Below, one piece after another: positions 42,986 to 52,008 of a stretch of 64,000 bases of DNA. The notes under the pieces were generated by a model. It saw nothing but the letters and a program-made list of their open reading frames with translations. It did no database searches and was not told the DNA's origin. The stretch's first letter is position 1, and the number at the start of each line of letters is the position of its first letter. Origin of the DNA: Rhipicephalus microplus (Eukaryota; Arthropoda; Arachnida; Ixodida; Ixodidae); NCBI RefSeq assembly GCF_043290135.1, contig NC_134702.1, forward strand, positions 86,640,317-86,704,316. The letters are read 5' to 3'. The position numbers were made by a program, and so were the translations under genes.

Positions 42986-43367
42986 CTGCCCCCCACTTTA
43001 AGAATATTATCTCATAATATTCAAAACCACACAAACGAGCGCGAAAAGTCACCACACACTCTCACAGATTGTAACACCATCAGTCGCTCATGAAACTTCA
43101 CATCCACAATAGATCACTTAATACAATTGTACATAGTAATTCAATTACACAACACGTGAAAACACAACCACAAGAACATGAGTACAACACTCGACCACAC
43201 ATTCCCAATAATACAAATGTACAAAGTTCTCTCATTACAACAATGGTCAAATACTATACATCACATCACAGCACAACACTTCGACACTTGTGACACCAGA
43301 TAACACAACATTAACACAACATATGGCACTCAACACTGCCAAACACATTCTGCTTGGACCTCAGCAC

Positions 43368-43745
43368 TTATCCTGCGTACCTCGAGCGGCGCTTGCGCCC
43401 TTTCTTGCGGTGCTCGCTCGATCTCTTCTTGTTTTTTCTTGTACCTTTTCGGCGGGCCTTTTCCAACGACGATATCTGAGGCGTTGTCTCAGCCATCGTT
43501 GTCTCTACCGACACCGTTAACGCGTCATTACATTCGACGGGTCCTGTCTGTTTATTTACCCGTTTGATCACGCCTCTACATTTTGCCCAGCTGGCCAACT
43601 CCGTCTCCTTTACACTGTCGGTCGGTTGAGGTCGTGCCGACGTAAGTCCAGTTGCTCGGCCCGTGAACTTATTCGACACGATCGTCTTCTCCTTCGCTGT
43701 CTCTTGCGCCGCAGCTTCACCTTGGGCTCTAGTGAGATCCGTCAC
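43368..43745 (-). CDS. Basic post-protease ORF, internal 3
   Basis: 125 codons, a third copy of the Lys/Arg-rich frame. Differences include SWAKCRG (SRAKCRG elsewhere) and KRRSRYAG at the end. Its function is unknown. Confidence 0.5.
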   Translation of the reverse strand: MTDLTRAQGEAAAQETAKEKTIVSNKFTGRATGLTSARPQPTDSVKETELASWAKCRGVIKRVNKQTGPVECNDALTVSVETTMAETTPQISSLEKARRKGTRKNKKRSSEHRKKGRKRRSRYAG

Positions 43746-44568
43746 GGGATAACTCCTCCCCTGTATCTCGCGGTCGCTGGGTTGGCGAGGGCTCTATCTT
43801 CGGGGGCTCTATCTTCGGGTCTTCTCCCAAACATTCCGGATCATTCGGTCCTCGCGCCCCGTCGATGTTTCCGATGACAAGGTCGTACAGGGGGGTCGTC
43901 ATGCATAAAGCAGTAACCTTCCCGCTGAAGTACGGGGTTTCAATCTCGATTTCTGCTTCGGGAAGCAACCGAACTGTACGGTCAATCAAGCAAACCGGTT
44001 TCGTTTTGCCTGTTAACTCCCTTTCCCGTACCAAATCTCTCCGCACGATAACAGTGGAGCTACCGGTATCTCCTAACACCGTAATCTTTTTGCCCGCAAC
44101 TTTTCCAGGCAGCGTTGGCGTTTCTTTCGTAACACCGGTTGGCTGTTTTGACATTACAGCACCCAGAATAGGAATTTTCTCCCCATTCTTCAATTCTACG
44201 AATCCGTCGGTGACGGCATTATTATCGGATTTCGGTGCTGCTTGCACACAGGATACCTGGTGAGTTTGACTCGCTCCGTTTCGACAAGCGTCTGCTTTGT
44301 GCCCAGTCTGACCACACTTAAAACATTTTACAACCGTAGGGCTCGTAAAGATCGTTCGACAGTTTTTCGCGCGATGACCCACTCGGTTGCACAGAAAACA
44401 TCGCGGAATGCTCTCTGTTGCACGCTTCTTTTCTTCGGGAGCCAATTTCTTCGAATCATCGGGACAATCCTTCTTTACCTTGGCCAAATTAGTTCCACCT
44501 TGCGCTTCCAAGAATTGATCAGCCAATTCGAGCATGTCTTCAAGTGAGTCAGCCTTCCTCTCTTTCAA
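43729..44568 (-). CDS. Zinc knuckle-protease ORF, internal 3
   Basis: 279 aa with the same two zinc knuckles and D167-T-G protease as internal 2. Residue 166, just before the catalytic Asp, is Gly here and Arg in internals 1 and 2. The frame continues from the Gag ORF across the UAG at 44704-44706. Confidence 0.85.
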   Translation of the reverse strand: MKERKADSLEDMLELADQFLEAQGGTNLAKVKKDCPDDSKKLAPEEKKRATESIPRCFLCNRVGHRAKNCRTIFTSPTVVKCFKCGQTGHKADACRNGASQTHQVSCVQAAPKSDNNAVTDGFVELKNGEKIPILGAVMSKQPTGVTKETPTLPGKVAGKKITVLGDTGSSTVIVRRDLVRERELTGKTKPVCLIDRTVRLLPEAEIEIETPYFSGKVTALCMTTPLYDLVIGNIDGARGPNDPECLGEDPKIEPPKIEPSPTQRPRDTGEELSRDGSH

Positions 44569-44703
44569 GTACAGTGACAGGCTTGGGTGGCAACTAGTAA
44601 GAAATTGTTCTCTAATTAGCAGCTCTCTAAGCTCATCGTACTCCTGCGCTGTCCCTGAGAGTTCAATCCATCTGTCGAAATAATGGCAAAGTCGGGCGGC
44701 ATA

Positions 44704-45453
44704 CTATGTAGCCGTCTCCCCATCAGCTGGCTTTCCTGTCCTAAATCTGTCCCGGAATCCTTCCACGGTAAATCTAAATCGCTTCAGCAAAGCAGCTTTC
44801 ACCTTTGCATAGTTGGCTGCATCGGTCGGCGTCAGCCTACCGTACACACTGAGCGCTTCACCACTCAAGCAAGTACTCAAAGCAGTTGCCCATTGATGTT
44901 CCGGCCAATTCTGGCTCTTCGCAATCGTCTCAAATCGGTGAAGGTACGCGTCAAGGTCGTCCTTCCTTTCATCAAACGCTACGAGCAGCTTGCTTGGGTT
45001 CAAGCGGAAGCCATGGTCTTCCCGTTCGCTGCTTTCGACTCTAGCTTGGACGGGAGTTTCGTTTCGCTGTTGCAAACGGAGCCGCTCGAGTTCAATTTCG
45101 AGCTGCCGCTGCCGTTCCCTTTCAGCCATCTCCGCTTCTCTTTCTTCTTTCAGCTGGCGCTCCCTCGCTTCTCTTTCTTCTCTCGCCCTTTCGGCTGCCA
45201 ACTTCTCTTTCTCCAGCTCCAACTTCAATTGCTGCTCTCTTTCTTCTTTCAGCTGTCGCTCCTTTGCCTCTCTTTCTTCTTTCTCTCTCGCAGCGGCCAA
45301 CCTCTCTTTTTCCAGCTCGGCTGCTTTTTCTTCTTTGGCTCTCTCTTTTTCTTCTTTTTCCTTCTGGGTGACCCACTTCCGTAGTTCGGCGCCAGAAAGA
45401 CCCATCTTTTCACCAAGAGCAACTAACTTTTCGAGATCCATTGTGTCTCGCAA
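44704..45453 (-). CDS. Gag N-terminal ORF, internal 3
   Basis: 249 aa, nearly identical to the other two copies; one Arg-to-Lys change is visible in the coiled coil (LELEKEKLAAE versus LELEREKLAAE). It ends at the same UAG. Confidence 0.85.
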   Translation of the reverse strand: MRDTMDLEKLVALGEKMGLSGAELRKWVTQKEKEEKERAKEEKAAELEKERLAAAREKEEREAKERQLKEEREQQLKLELEKEKLAAERAREEREARERQLKEEREAEMAERERQRQLEIELERLRLQQRNETPVQARVESSEREDHGFRLNPSKLLVAFDERKDDLDAYLHRFETIAKSQNWPEHQWATALSTCLSGEALSVYGRLTPTDAANYAKVKAALLKRFRFTVEGFRDRFRTGKPADGETAT

Positions 45454-45652
45454 CTCGCAACTAAAACCTTGCCGCGTGCAAAAAGTATCTGCCTAAATCA
45501 GTCTATCGGAACACTCCCCTGCACTCGTTAACGAGAATACTGAACAACACACAAAATCGTTCCGATAGCACTATCAACAACTCGAGGCTCTTTCTCACTA
45601 CTTTGGACACACTGTGCACCAAAAGGTCCTGATTCGCGGACGCCAGATTAAT

Positions 45653-46787
45653 TGTCACACCTGTACCGTTAATTAGGGAGGCGATCGCCGGGCTAATTCC
45701 AAGGGCCGAAGTATCGGCCCCCCGAACCGCACCACGAAAGCGTGGACAATTTAGAAGTGGTCCTTATTGGCGCGCCAGCAGACGCCGGTTGTGGCCCAAA
45801 GAACAAGTCAGAGCCGAGAGTTGATAAACAAACAAATTATATTCTCAATAATGGCAGATCGAAAACAATACACAAAAAAGCACACTCCACAATAGTTGCA
45901 TACAATATGTCCCCAATCAAACCAATCAATCAACGTACTACACAATACAATCAGCCACACTTGAAACAACGGACACGGACAACAATACGCACTACAATGC
46001 AGCCGCATGCATTGAACAACCAAGACACTTAAAGACTAAAGAGATAGAAAACCTATTCAGTCCAAAGTTCTTGGAACCAAAGTCTAGATGATACTCTTCC
46101 GAGAATCACTCACTCAAAGTTCAGCGTTGTTGTCGTTCCGCAGCCCTCGAAGTTTCTCTTCCAGGAAACCTCCCGTCTTCAATTGGCTACTCTTCCAACT
46201 TCAACTTCTTCGCCGGAACACGTCGGCTTCACACACGCAGCTGTTGCCCCGCGTCTCCGCTCGATAGCGGTAAACACACACTCTTGCCGGTATCTCGAGT
46301 CGTCACCCCTCAGGTGGAAATCCTCTTCACCTCCGGCCTCGTCCCTTCGGACCAAAAACTTCGCCGACTACACGGTGGAATCCCTACGCGCTCTGGCGCT
46401 CACTTCCGTCTCCTCCTGCTTTCTCGTCTCGGCCGCTCGATTAAATACCTTCCGCGCCACCTTCCAGAACGTTCTCCTCAGTTCGTCGGCGCGATGCGCA
46501 GCGAAGGTTGGGGAGAGGTGCGAGACGGTTCGACTGCCCTCCCCGGAGGATGATTCAACTCGGTATGACCCCGCCCCGTTCGTTCTAGAAAAATCGCGGG
46601 CTTGCTGGGCCGCCGACGCGGGGTGAGGAGGTTCGTCTGCGACGCCACGCTTCCGCGGGGAGAGCGCGCACCCGGGGAGCCTTGGACGTTTGCTTTCTTT
46701 TTTTTTCTTTTGACCTCGCGGCGTTTCTCCCGCCCGTTGTCGCAAGAATTTGGCGGCGCGCTCATTTTTAGCGCTCGTTCTGTGACA
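45653..46787 (-). repeat. LTR D (5' LTR of the array)
   Basis: 1135 bp, with one extra T in a T-run. Private differences include GGTATCTCGAG (others GGTAGCTCGAG) and GCCGACGCGG (others GCCGATGCGG). Its right edge abuts non-element sequence, so it is the outermost 5' LTR in sense orientation. Confidence 0.92.
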
Positions 46788-46996
46788 CGGTCCCACAATA
46801 AAACTTTGGGATTGCAATTGTCATCTTCGAAAGATGTACAGCCTTAAAATTAAAGAGCGAGCACAGAGAGATGCTAGCTGCAATGACGTCGTGTGAAGAG
46901 GTATGGACGCACTTTCTTTGTCATTGTTGTCATCCTGTGTGCTTTACATGTTCTGCACTTCCTGAATAATAAAGGAAGATATTTGTGCATCCTTAC
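46788..46996. other. CAMKK intron between LTR array and exon
   Basis: 209 bp of unremarkable intron. It holds the 5' splice site of the 18.2-kb intron (GTAAGG on the minus strand at 46996-46991). Confidence 0.6.
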
Positions 46997-47125
46997 CAAA
47001 GTGTCGAGCTTGGGAATCGTGCGCACACAGTTGTCAATCTCCTCCTCCGTGACTTCGACGAATACGCAGTTCTCGCTTTCAGATGGCATTGGGAACATGC
47101 CATTCTTCGTCACCCACGAATGCAC
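46997..47125 (-). CDS. CAMKK: CAMKK exon: end of kinase domain
   Basis: A 129-nt exon, phase 0 to phase 0, with acceptor TTTCTCAG and donor GTAAGG. It encodes VHSWVTKNGMFPMPSESENC and then VEVTEEEIDNCVRTIPKLDTL. This matches the end of subdomain XI and the conserved post-kinase segment of animal CAMKK (vertebrate HPWVTRHG...ENC...VEVTEEEVENSVKHIPSL). The next exon supplies the calmodulin-binding helix. Confidence 0.93.
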
Positions 47126-47402
47126 CTGAGAAATGAACGAAGGAAAAATCTGGTAGCTTCTATGACGCATGTCTCCACAGCACGCATCCTGTGAAAATGC
47201 TCTAACGCTGTTAAGCAGTCACATGCTGCGTGAAAATTGGAATGTAGCATCTGTATCATTGATACCTAATCAAATAGAGAGATTTGCCCAAGTTCTATTT
47301 TTTTTTGCTGTCATATTCGAGTTAGACAATTGAAACATGCTCAGCTGCATTCCTTATGCTGCTTTCTTCTTCCTGGAGTTGGTGCGAGCAGCCAAATTGT
47401 TG

Positions 47403-47682
47403 ATGTATGTATGTATGTATGTATGTATGTATGTATGTATGTATGTATGTATGTATGTATGTATGTATGTATGTATGTATGTATGTATGTATGTATGTAT
47501 GTATGTATGTATGTATGTATGTAGGTATGTATGTATGTATGCATGCATGTATGTATGTATGTATGTATGTATGTATGCATGTATGTATGTATGTATGTAT
47601 GTATGTATGTATGTATGTATGCATGCATGTATGCATGCATGTATGTGTGTATGTATGTATGTATGTATGTATGTATGTATGT
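47403..47682. repeat. (GTAT)n array next to a CAMKK splice donor
   Basis: About 280 bp of GTAT repeats with a few GCAT and GTGT interruptions. In the CAMKK pre-mRNA it reads (CAUA)n and begins about 17 nt after the donor of the 47700-47787 exon, filling half of a 574-nt intron. It is complementary to the array at 50572-50750. Confidence 0.95.
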
Positions 47683-47699
47683 ACGTGCGTGCCGTTTAC

Positions 47700-47787
47700 C
47701 TTGATTTCAGGAACTGTGATCCTGTCCGAAGGGTTTTTCTTTAACATGCGTGAAAGTAGGTCTTGCAATTCGGTGCTGATGTTGGAG
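47700..47787 (-). CDS. CAMKK: CAMKK exon: kinase subdomain X-XI
   Basis: An 88-nt exon with acceptor GAATTGCAG and donor GTAAAC. Its first base completes a Pro codon. It encodes SNISTELQDLLSRMLKKNPS and then DRITVPEIK, including the conserved Arg of subdomain XI, and aligns with vertebrate [24 protein letters not shown]. Confidence 0.95.
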
Positions 47788-49316
47788 CTGCAATTCAAGA
47801 AATCGCAAAAAATATGCAAAAACATTTCTTAAAGCAACTGCTAATCAAAGCTCAACACTGTGTAAATACGCCATGTATATATTGCGGAATATACCTGGTA
47901 CCGTACATTAGACACCAAACATAGCAGTACTACACGTATTCCATCTTGAGTGTATTTGATTCAGGTTCATGCTTTGACGACAACAGTAAAGGGGTCGTAC
48001 CACCTAATTTTCGCTCATAATCACAAACAATATTACCAAATTTTAGCGCATATTTAGTGTTTCATTTATAAATGAACATTTTAATGAACACTTGAATGAA
48101 ATGAGACTCGGGTCACACTGGCGAATTCACGAGCCGTGAAGTAACAAGCAGCTAGCTGTGTGAGTGTCTGCATTTCAGCGAACGATATCCTTTTGGGGTC
48201 AGCTGAGCGTGAATTGAAGGTATTTCAGCCATTTTCAGCTTGGAAATGAAATTCGACGACTTGCAAAGCTAAAGATTTAGTAGACGACGACGGCTTCACT
48301 CGATACTGCACGCAACGTGACACACGCTATGGCGGTCACCGGCAGTGGTCGGTGTTTACGACCGGTGATTTGCAGGGCTCGTTTTGCGCTGAAATGTTAA
48401 ATTACGGCTAACTTTTTATATATACTATGCGTAACAGGGAATCTATTTCTGTTTTTCACTGAAAACTGCAAATTCTTGGATAACCGTGCCATGGCCCTTT
48501 CATTATAACCCTGACTTGTCCGCATACCGAAACTTGAAGGCCTATCTACCCCTCGTTTCTATCGTCTTGGTCAAAAAAGGAGATCATAGTTGTCGATTTT
48601 ATTTTGATGCAAACTTAATGAGAGACTTTAATAATGCACTTGAATTTAGATCATGTCAGCGCTCACACCAGCCTACGTAATAAATGCAAGCTGTCCACGA
48701 AGGGGAGGTTGATTGTGGCCAGTATATTGATGAAACACTCTGATAACTCCAAAGACGTGCGTGCCAGTCAAGAAGAAAGGATAATCAGTAAGTGTCCTTT
48801 AGCGCATTTTTGTGAACCCCTCCGCAATAAGATCATTTTCAACGGCTTCAAATTTTGATAAAGCACGCACTGAGATGCTATTTATTCTCTTGATTTATTT
48901 CTGGTTGCTTCAGTCAAAATGTTGTCTGGGCAAGACGCTTTTCAAACGACCGAAGGCAAAGGTCTACAGTGGGAAATGCTGTGATGAAGATCATGAAGTA
49001 AAGTTTTATCTTCCTTTTATCATAAATTACCGAAGAGTCCAATTGTGTTTAGTCATTGTCCTACGCTTTACGCCTGAAGAAAATGAAGTACAATGAAAGG
49101 AACTGCGGATCATGCAGTTTCTTCAATTTAATATATTACAAGATGGGAATTATTTATTCGAACATGAATTTCACACGAACTGCGTTGTAATACAAGCTAC
49201 GGATAGATAAACCAGTGCATAGGCTATAGTTTAAAATTTGGACTATATCACAGCTCGACGATTACAGTCAACTGTTTGTATTGCAGAGTATCAGTACTAT
49301 GTTAACGCTAAGTGAG
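47788..49316. other. CAMKK intron, nothing else seen
   Basis: The left part of a 2501-bp intron. No repeat family or second gene recognised. Confidence 0.5.
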
Positions 49317-49334
49317 CCCCCCCCCCCCCCCCCC
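49317..49334. repeat. Poly(C) run of 18
   Basis: An uninterrupted C18 mononucleotide run in the CAMKK intron. Its length is likely variable and prone to sequencing error. Confidence 0.9.
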
Positions 49335-49847
49335 ACGTGGCTTAAAACGTACCCTAGGCACTCGGCTTGTACTGATTGTATCACAGTTGCATTTCTCACA
49401 ACTATAACATACTAAGGAGTCGATGCAATTGAAAACAGGTACAAGCACAAATTAAAACCCAGTGTTTCTAAGCAATAACACGAACGTTCAAATGTGTACA
49501 AGTGGTTATAGCGTAATCTCAAACATAATTCAATGTCCATTGGCACATCCGCGTAATGCTCGTCTCGAGCTGTCCTTGCCATTCCTTATGCCTGCTTTCC
49601 GCTGCTTCATTCCCAGCGCAACTTCTCACTGTCCAGGATAATCCCCAGCTACTCTTTTTTCATACTGACATGCTGCACCATAATAGACTGAGCATAGACG
49701 CATTTTATCCTAATTTTACCCTAGATTAGATATGACATCATAGGTCGCGTGGTGGCTATTACAATTATCATCCTTTGTAAATTCTTATGTATTGTTTACG
49801 AGAGACCCTTCGGTGTACGATCTGCAATGTAGTTTCTGTCCCCAGAC

Positions 49848-50060
49848 TACCACTTTATTTCATATGGCCTGGGAGCGCCGAAGAAATTGCAGTACATCAG
49901 CCAACCATAAAACTACAATTTCCCAGTGAAACGCAACCCTGTCCAGCTCTGATCAAGTGCCGCAACAAGCTCTGGTTGACCGAGCCGCCCGGACGGAGGC
50001 AAGAGCTAATGGTCTCCTGGACTGAGAGGTTGAACCACTACAGTGATCTATTTATTACCA
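49848..50060 (+). pseudogene. LINE (I/Jockey-type) ORF2 C-terminal relic
   Basis: Plus-strand frame with TLFHMAWE, an in-frame stop, then SSSDQVPQQALVDRAARTEA and RANGLLD with a final stop at 50023-50025. This fits the C-terminal W-E...ALVDRA-R-A-A-GLLD pattern that I associate with tick I/Jockey-group LINEs. An AATAAA follows near 50061. Only the last about 60 codons remain. Confidence 0.5.
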
Positions 50061-50287
50061 ATAAATGGTGTATTCTAACTTTACTTTCACAGTTTTCAAA
50101 TCTTTATTGCTGTCCTTTTTCCCCCCTCCTCGTTTTTGTAGACATCGCCCAAAAACTGCATGCAGCTGCATCAAAGTTTTTTACTGCGATAGAAAACAGT
50201 GTGAGCTACGTTCTCGTGTTGACGTTAGAAATTTTCCGGATCTTCAATTCTCTGTAACTCGTGACAATAGGTGTTACAGGGCACTCA

Positions 50288-50494
<207 letters not shown>

Positions 50495-50571
50495 TCAGTA
50501 AACACTCTGTACATACGAAGACGCTGTAATGAGAGTCGTTCGCATACATGCTCGCATTCATGCCAACATCC

Positions 50572-50750
50572 ACATACATACATACACACATACATACATA
50601 CATACATACATACATACATACATACATACATACATACATACATACATACATACATACATACATACATACATACATACATACATACATACATACATACATA
50701 CATACATACATACATACATACATACATACATACATACATACATACACATA
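50572..50750. repeat. (CATA)n array upstream of a CAMKK exon
   Basis: About 180 bp, nearly perfect. In the CAMKK pre-mRNA it reads (UAUG)n and ends about 160 nt before the acceptor of the 50289-50410 exon. It can pair with the (CAUA)n transcript of 47403-47682. Open frames such as poly-(YIHT) are artefacts. Confidence 0.95.
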
Positions 50751-51112
50751 AGCTCAAACACCAAGTCGGCCATATATTGACCGTATACAGAACTTCGTAT
50801 GATAAAGAGACATTTTGCACAATTCATCTTCAGCCGCAGGCCAGGGCACTTGCCTTGGTGCTCATAATAGCACGAGTGCTATTTTATATGCAACCGCGTA
50901 CCCTTCTTTGTCAGCCGGCAAACGAAGACCAATAGATACTTGAATATAGGGCCGCTCAACTGATGTCCTTGTGTCAATACCGAAGTGGTCGATGGTAGTG
51001 TACTTCGTTAGCTTTGCGCATACATCGGTCCGGCAAATGGAAATAGCTCTTCTGATTCAGTTCTTGTGTACTCTGTTAAGTCACTGCTTTGTAAAGTTTG
51101 GCATGATCCTTT

Positions 51113-51463
51113 TAGATGCGGAGCATCTTATACTCGCGCCTTGTAGTGCGCCGTCCGCGCCGTCCGCGCCGTCCGCACCGCTTCTCGAACATTCGACAGC
51201 TGACGCGCGCGCATGCGCCGTCGCGCCGTCGCCCACTCTTCCACCATCTGTGCATTCCTTCCTCCTCTACACACCGCGCGCGCTTCACTCCTCCACCATC
51301 TGTGCACCCTTCCTCCTCTACACACCGCGTTCGACATCTACAATTCTCCTGATTCTCCAGTGGACGCGCATGTGGCGTCGCGCTTCGAGAACATTCAACA
51401 GCTGACAGTGCATGCGCCGTCGTGCTGTATATATACTCAAGGTCGGCGCTCGCTCGCTCAGTT
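51113..51463 (+). promoter_or_regulatory. Promoter-like repeat with TATA box and initiator
   Basis: A GC-rich block begins with the hairpin AGATGCGGAGCATCT and CGTCCG repeats. It contains an imperfect duplication around GAACATTCRACAGCTGAC (51188 and 51388) and a repeated CTCCTCTACACACCGCG. It ends in TATATATA (51428-51435) and an arthropod initiator TCAGTT (51458-51463), 32 bp apart from the first T to the A. It lies antisense in a CAMKK intron and is probably the 5' end of a repetitive transcription unit. Confidence 0.5.
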
Positions 51464-51514
51464 GCCACTCGTCGGTTGGTTTGTACGGCGCGTCGACGTC
51501 CAAGGTCGCGGTGA

Positions 51515-51760
51515 TTGATTGATTGATTGATATGTGGGGTTTAACGTCCCAAAACCACTATATGATTATGAGAGACGCCGTAGTGGAGGGCTCCGGAAAT
51601 TTAGACCACCTGGGGTTCTTTAACGTGCACTCAAATCTGAGCACACGGGCCTACAACATTTCCGCCTCCATCGGAAATGCAGCCGCCGCAGCCGGGATTC
51701 GAACCCGCGCCCTGCGGGTCAGCAGCCGAGTACCATAGCCACTAGACCACCGCGGCGGGG
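51515..51760 (-). mobile_element. tRNA-derived SINE (Ruka-like), full length
   Basis: 246 bp. On the minus strand it starts with a tRNA-like head (GGTCTAGTGGCTATGGTACT box A region; box B GGTTCGAATCC), continues through the body and ends in a (TCAA)n-type tail. A perfect 15-bp duplication, CCAAGGTCGCGGTGA, flanks it at 51500-51514 and 51761-51775. It split the region between the initiator at 51458 and the ATG at 51777. Confidence 0.93.
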
Positions 51761-51776
51761 CCAAGGTCGCGGTGAA

Positions 51777-51913
51777 ATGAATTCCAACGAATCCACAAAC
51801 ACAATGATCGACGTCCCTTCGACCAGCGCCGCCCTTTCGCATACGTGTGTACGTGTTCACTCATTTAACACCCCCTCCTACAACCACGTTAACCAATTTA
51901 GCCATCGACCCAA
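51777..51913 (+). CDS. Putative first coding exon of a repeat transcript
   Basis: An ATG frame, MNSNESTNTMIDVPSTSAAL and onward, runs 45 codons to a consensus splice donor (CAA/GTAAGT at 51914). Without splicing it stops one codon later. It begins 15 bases after the SINE and, before that insertion, would have started about 70 nt from the initiator. Not recognised; speculative. Confidence 0.25.
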
Positions 51914-52008
51914 GTAAGTCGCAATTTAACACCCCATTTCACAACCACGTTAACCAATTTAGCCATCGACCCAAGTAAGTCGCACTTTAACACCCCGTTA
52001 ACCAATTA
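51864..52008. repeat. 61-bp tandem repeat, 2.4 copies
   Basis: Units at 51864-51924 and 51925-51985 plus a partial third. Each full unit contains ACCACGTTAACCAATTTAGC and ends in CAAGTAAGTCGCA, so the splice donor-like GTAAGT is duplicated as well. Confidence 0.85.

Larger units (their letters stand above)
29371..46787 (-). mobile_element. Tandem array of a non-autonomous LTR retrotransposon
   Basis: In minus-strand (sense) order: LTR D, internal 3, LTR C, internal 2, LTR B, internal 1 (with a nested element), LTR A. LTRs are 1134-1135 bp with TGTCACA...TGTGACA ends. Internals 2 and 3 are 2667 bp each. Internal 1 is also 2672 bp once the nested element and its 4-bp duplication are removed. 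The repeat period is about 3801 bp. Only the outer edges have non-element flanks, with a near-matching 5-bp pair (CGGCC/CGGTC), which suggests one original insertion later expanded by LTR-LTR recombination or tandem duplication. It encodes Gag, two zinc knuckles and a protease but no reverse transcriptase, RNase H or integrase, so it needs help in trans. It sits in sense orientation in a CAMKK intron. An assembly error is possible. Confidence 0.9.

Noticed and set aside
29371..46787. Direct repeats considered as a CRISPR array or satellite DNA
   Set aside because: The repeats are 1.1-kb LTRs with TG...CA ends, polypurine tracts and Gag/protease genes. They are LTR retrotransposon units in a eukaryotic genome.
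47403..47682. Long open frames of YVCM/YIHT repeats as a possible repetitive protein
   Set aside because: They are translations of a tetranucleotide microsatellite and are open on both strands. The same applies to 50572-50750, the poly-(IY) frames at 62400-62531 and the poly-Asn/Tyr/Ile frames at 26838-26969.
49787..50257. 156-codon plus-strand ORF
   Set aside because: The recognisable LINE-like C-terminal pattern in this stretch is in another frame, so this frame is probably a shadow.
51695..51760. tRNA gene
   Set aside because: The box A/B sequence is the head of a SINE with body, tail and target-site duplication. The heads at 13851-13922 and 27121-27692 are likewise SINE parts.
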